A stretch of DNA of 16,526 nt, taken from the NCBI GenBank assembly GCA_003134675.1, contig PLBZ01000063.1, positions 4,575-21,100 on the forward strand, written 5' to 3'. Source of the stretch: Solirubrobacterales bacterium. GTDB lineage: Bacteria > Actinomycetota > Thermoleophilia > Solirubrobacterales > Solirubrobacteraceae. The position numbers and the translations under genes are program-made. Under the pieces are notes generated by a model. The model did no database searches, was not told the DNA's origin, and saw only the letters and a program-made list of their open reading frames with translations. Position 1 is the first letter of the stretch. Each line of letters opens with the position of its first letter. Below are positions 14,264 to 16,526 of the stretch, piece by piece.

Positions 14264-14294
14264 CATCAGCTGTACGTTTTGGGGATCGCGCCCC

Positions 14295-14323
14295 TTGCCT
14301 GCAGCTGGTGGACGACGTAACTT
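14295..14323 (+). promoter_or_regulatory. Promoter of the APC permease gene
   Basis: TTGCCT (14295-14300) and TAACTT (14318-14323) have a 17-bp spacer. Transcription would begin near 14330, giving a leader of about 22 nt that contains GAGGAG (14341-14346), 6 nt before the ATG at 14353. Unlike the opposing operon, this gene therefore has a conventional leader with a strong ribosome-binding site. Confidence 0.55.
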
Positions 14324-14352
14324 CTGTCACACCAGCGAGAGAGGAGCAGGGG

Positions 14353-15903
14353 ATGGCCACCGTCAGCGCAGCCACACCAGGAGCGCCTGAAGAGCCGGGC
14401 GTGATGGACAAGGGGTTGAAGAAAAACGCGATCGGCTACCTGTCGAACATCGTGATCGGCGTGGCCTCGACGGCGCCTGCCTACTCGCTGGCGGCGACGC
14501 TGGGGTTCATCGTCGTGGTCAAAGGCGTCGGCGTGCACGCGCCGGCGGTAATGCTTGTGGCGTTCGTGCCGATGCTGCTCGTCGCCTCGGCCTACAAATA
14601 CTTCAACCGCGCCGACCCCGATGCGGGCACAACGTTCGCGTGGACCACACGCACGTTCGGGCCGTCCACGGGCTGGCTGAACGGCTGGGCGATCTTCCTC
14701 TCCGACGTGATCGTGATGGCCTCGCTGGCGGACATCGCGGCGATCTACACCTTCCAGCTCTTCGGCTTCACCGAACTCGGCGAATCCAAAGCGGCGATCG
14801 TCGTAGCTGCGGTCCTGTGGATCGCGATCATGACCTGGATCTGCTACCGCGGCATCGAGCTCTCGGCGCGCATCCAGCAGTTCCTGCTCAGCGCCGAGGT
14901 CTTCATCCTCGGGCTGTTCGCGGTGGTCGCCTTCGTCAAGGTCTACGGCAGCCACCCGCCGAGCGGCTCGATCAAGCCGTCACTCGATTGGATCAACCCC
15001 TTCGCGATGAGCTTCGGCGACCTGGTCGTCGCGCTGCTGCTCGCGGTCTTCATCTACTGGGGCTGGGACTCCGGTGTGGCCGTTAACGAGGAGTCCGAGG
15101 ACCCGGCCGAGGGCCCGGGCAAAGCCGCGGTCATGTCCACGATCCTGCTCGTGCTGATCTACGTCGTCGTCTCCGCAGCCGCCCAGTCCTTCCACGGGGT
15201 TGGCTTCCTCTCCAACGAAGCCAACCAGGAAGACATCCTCAAGGCGCTCGGGACGGGCGTGTTCGGCGAACCCCTGAACAAGCTGCTGATCATTGCAGTG
15301 CTCACCTCGGCGTCCGCCTCAACCCAGACGACGATCCTGCCGACCGCCCGCACGACGCTCTCCATGGCGCACTGGAAAGCCGTTACGGCCCTGCTCTCCC
15401 GGGTCCACAAACGCTACCTCACGCCAACCGTCTCGACGCTCGGCTTCGGCGCCCTGTCGATCATGGTCACGATAGCCCTGCTGCTGCTCTCCTCAAGCGT
15501 GCTCGCCGACTCGCTCACGGCGATCGGCTTCCCGATCTGCTTCTACTACGGCTTCACCGGGATCGCTTGCGCTGTCTACTACCGCCGCGAGCTGGGCAAG
15601 AGCGCACGTAACTTCCTGCTCCTCGGACTCGGCCCGTTGATCGGCGGCCTGATGCTCTTCGGAATAGGGATCAAGGCCGCGTTCTACTACTCCGAAACGG
15701 CCAACGTCGAATCCAAGCCGATCCTCGGCATCACGCTGCCGCTGTGGATGGGCATCGGCGGGATGATCCTCGGCGCGATCATCATGATCGTGTCGCGGCC
15801 CTACTTCAAGGAGTTCTTCTCGCGCAAGACCGAAACCGCGCCCCCTGACGTACTCGACCAGCCGCCGCCAACCGGACCTGTGCCGGCGGCGGTCGATTTC
15901 TAG
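14353..15903 (+). CDS. APC-superfamily amino acid/polyamine permease
   Basis: A 516-residue integral membrane transporter of the amino acid-polyamine-organocation superfamily, likely a cation-coupled importer. About twelve hydrophobic segments are visible, beginning with IGYLSNIVIGVASTAPAYSL, where the unwound first helix of the fold binds substrate. The family pattern ADPDAGTTFAWTTRTFGPSTGWLNGW follows helix 2, and FIYWGWDSG marks the helix-6 region. The C-terminal tail is hydrophilic and proline-rich. The ATG at 14353 has GAGGAG 6 nt upstream. The frame is open far upstream (to 13165), but that part is antisense to the aminotransferase. Divergence from the amine-catabolic operon suggests a putrescine, GABA or related amine substrate; the sequence does not fix it. 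Its stop codon shares CTAG with the converging gene. Confidence 0.92.
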   Translation: MATVSAATPGAPEEPGVMDKGLKKNAIGYLSNIVIGVASTAPAYSLAATLGFIVVVKGVGVHAPAVMLVAFVPMLLVASAYKYFNRADPDAGTTFAWTTRTFGPSTGWLNGWAIFLSDVIVMASLADIAAIYTFQLFGFTELGESKAAIVVAAVLWIAIMTWICYRGIELSARIQQFLLSAEVFILGLFAVVAFVKVYGSHPPSGSIKPSLDWINPFAMSFGDLVVALLLAVFIYWGWDSGVAVNEESEDPAEGPGKAAVMSTILLVLIYVVVSAAAQSFHGVGFLSNEANQEDILKALGTGVFGEPLNKLLIIAVLTSASASTQTTILPTARTTLSMAHWKAVTALLSRVHKRYLTPTVSTLGFGALSIMVTIALLLLSSSVLADSLTAIGFPICFYYGFTGIACAVYYRRELGKSARNFLLLGLGPLIGGLMLFGIGIKAAFYYSETANVESKPILGITLPLWMGIGGMILGAIIMIVSRPYFKEFFSRKTETAPPDVLDQPPPTGPVPAAVDF

Positions 15904-16526
15904 GAGGGCGGCAACTCCGTCTGCCCGTGCGGCGCGCCGTACTGCTCGAGCAGCTCCAGGAACGGCTTAGGTGGGAATGCCTCGGGGCCGAGCACGCCCG
16001 CGCCCTTCCACTCCCCCCGATCGAGCAGCTCGAGCGCGACGACGGGGTTGATCGCCGTCTGCCACACCACGGCCTGAGTCGCGTACTCGCGCATCGTGCG
16101 CTCGTTGTCGACCACGTGGTAGAGGTAGGTGGCGCGAGGCTGGTCGTCCTTGCCGGTTCCCGTGACCAGGGTGCCGGCGCACGTGCGGCCGGTCATCCGC
16201 TCGCCGAGAGTGGCAGGGTCCGGCAGTACCGCGGCGAGCACATCGCGGGGGGCCACCTTTACGCCGCGCACCTCTACGGGCTCGGTCGAGTCAAGGCCCA
16301 GTTTGTGCAGGGTCTCGAGCACATCGATGAACTCTTGGCCGAGGCCGTACTTGAAGGTCACCCGGTCACAGTCGACCCAGCGGGGGATCAGCACGACCTC
16401 CTCGTGCTCGACGTTCACGCACTGCACCGGCCCAATGCCCTCGGGGAACTCGAACACCTCTGGCTCGGAGAACGGCGGGGTCGTGTAGAAGCCGCGCTCG
16501 CGCTCCCACACGAGCGGCGGGTTCAG
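15900..16526 (-). CDS. Saccharopine dehydrogenase family protein, C-terminal part (5' end beyond the window)
   Basis: The last 208 residues of a protein entering from the right edge; the first visible residues are LNPPLVWERERGFY, so the GTG at 16511 is internal. The segment looks like the C-terminal domain of saccharopine-dehydrogenase-like oxidoreductases: VQCVNVEHEEVVLIPRW, VTFKYGLGQEFIDVLETLHK, PDPATLGERMTGRTCAGT, VTGTGKD, YLYHVVDNERTMREY and QAVVWQTAINPVVALELL. The Rossmann domain would be off-window. Relatives include lysine-pathway saccharopine dehydrogenases and carboxy(nor)spermidine dehydrogenases that reductively couple a diamine with an aldehyde. Its place beside amine-transport and amine-catabolic genes makes a polyamine or lysine-related substrate plausible but unproven. 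It converges on the permease gene. Confidence 0.8.
   Translation of the reverse strand: MNPPLVWERERGFYTTPPFSEPEVFEFPEGIGPVQCVNVEHEEVVLIPRWVDCDRVTFKYGLGQEFIDVLETLHKLGLDSTEPVEVRGVKVAPRDVLAAVLPDPATLGERMTGRTCAGTLVTGTGKDDQPRATYLYHVVDNERTMREYATQAVVWQTAINPVVALELLDRGEWKGAGVLGPEAFPPKPFLELLEQYGAPHGQTELPPS

Noticed and set aside
14281..14294. GGGGATCGCGCCCC inverted repeat near the permease promoter
   Set aside because: Only a 4-bp G/C arm with a 6-nt centre, common by chance in this GC-rich sequence.
13165..14352. Open frame extending the permease ORF 396 codons upstream
   Set aside because: It is antisense to the well-supported aminotransferase gene and resembles no permease; the ATG at 14353 has a strong ribosome-binding site and the right N-terminus.

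Overview
The window is a gene-dense, high-GC segment of a bacterial chromosome with short or overlapping intergenic gaps. The protein types point to an actinobacterium: a mycobacterial-type GH15 trehalase, a PucR regulator like the Streptomyces polyamine regulators, an Ald matching mycobacterial Ald at all key residue positions, and several apparently leaderless TANNNT promoters. A deep-branching lineage such as Thermoleophilia/Solirubrobacterales is possible, but the sequence alone does not settle it. I see no tRNA, rRNA, CRISPR array, insertion sequence or phage gene.

Layout. Left edge (1-990, minus): a small rubredoxin gene followed by bioA (biotin synthesis), which is cut by the window edge. 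Positions 1024-2739 (plus): a NUDIX hydrolase and an NAD-dependent epimerase, probably one operon. Positions 2748-5585: a GH15 trehalase-like enzyme (minus) divergent from a glucose 1-dehydrogenase (plus), which suggests trehalose to glucose to gluconolactone. Positions 5590-7669: a LACTB2-like metallo-beta-lactamase-fold hydrolase (minus) divergent from a cyclopropane-fatty-acid synthase (plus). Positions 7666-8904: a DEAD-box RNA helicase (minus), followed upstream by a 247-bp gap that holds an array of four abutting 24-bp palindromes.

Right part (9152-16526): an amine-catabolism locus. A tight minus-strand operon runs class III aminotransferase, PucR regulator, alanine dehydrogenase, 4-aminobutyraldehyde dehydrogenase, with junctions of 16-bp overlap, 4-bp ATGA overlap and a 22-bp gap. 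It is divergent from an APC amino-acid/polyamine permease on the plus strand. The C-terminal part of a saccharopine-dehydrogenase-family protein enters from the right edge. The inferred scheme is: the permease imports an amine such as putrescine; the aminotransferase moves its amino group to pyruvate; PatD oxidises the aminoaldehyde to GABA; Ald deaminates the alanine and regenerates pyruvate. The 174-bp divergent region has two good promoters (TTGAGC-N17-TAGCGT leftward, TTGCCT-N17-TAACTT rightward) and a perfect 7-3-7 inverted repeat almost exactly midway between them, a strong candidate PucR operator.

The most unusual structure is the palindrome array at 9053-9149. Each unit is self-complementary around GCATGC, the arms differ between units, and the array starts directly after the patD stop codon. 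Two convergent gene pairs also use one shared CTAG as both stop codons.
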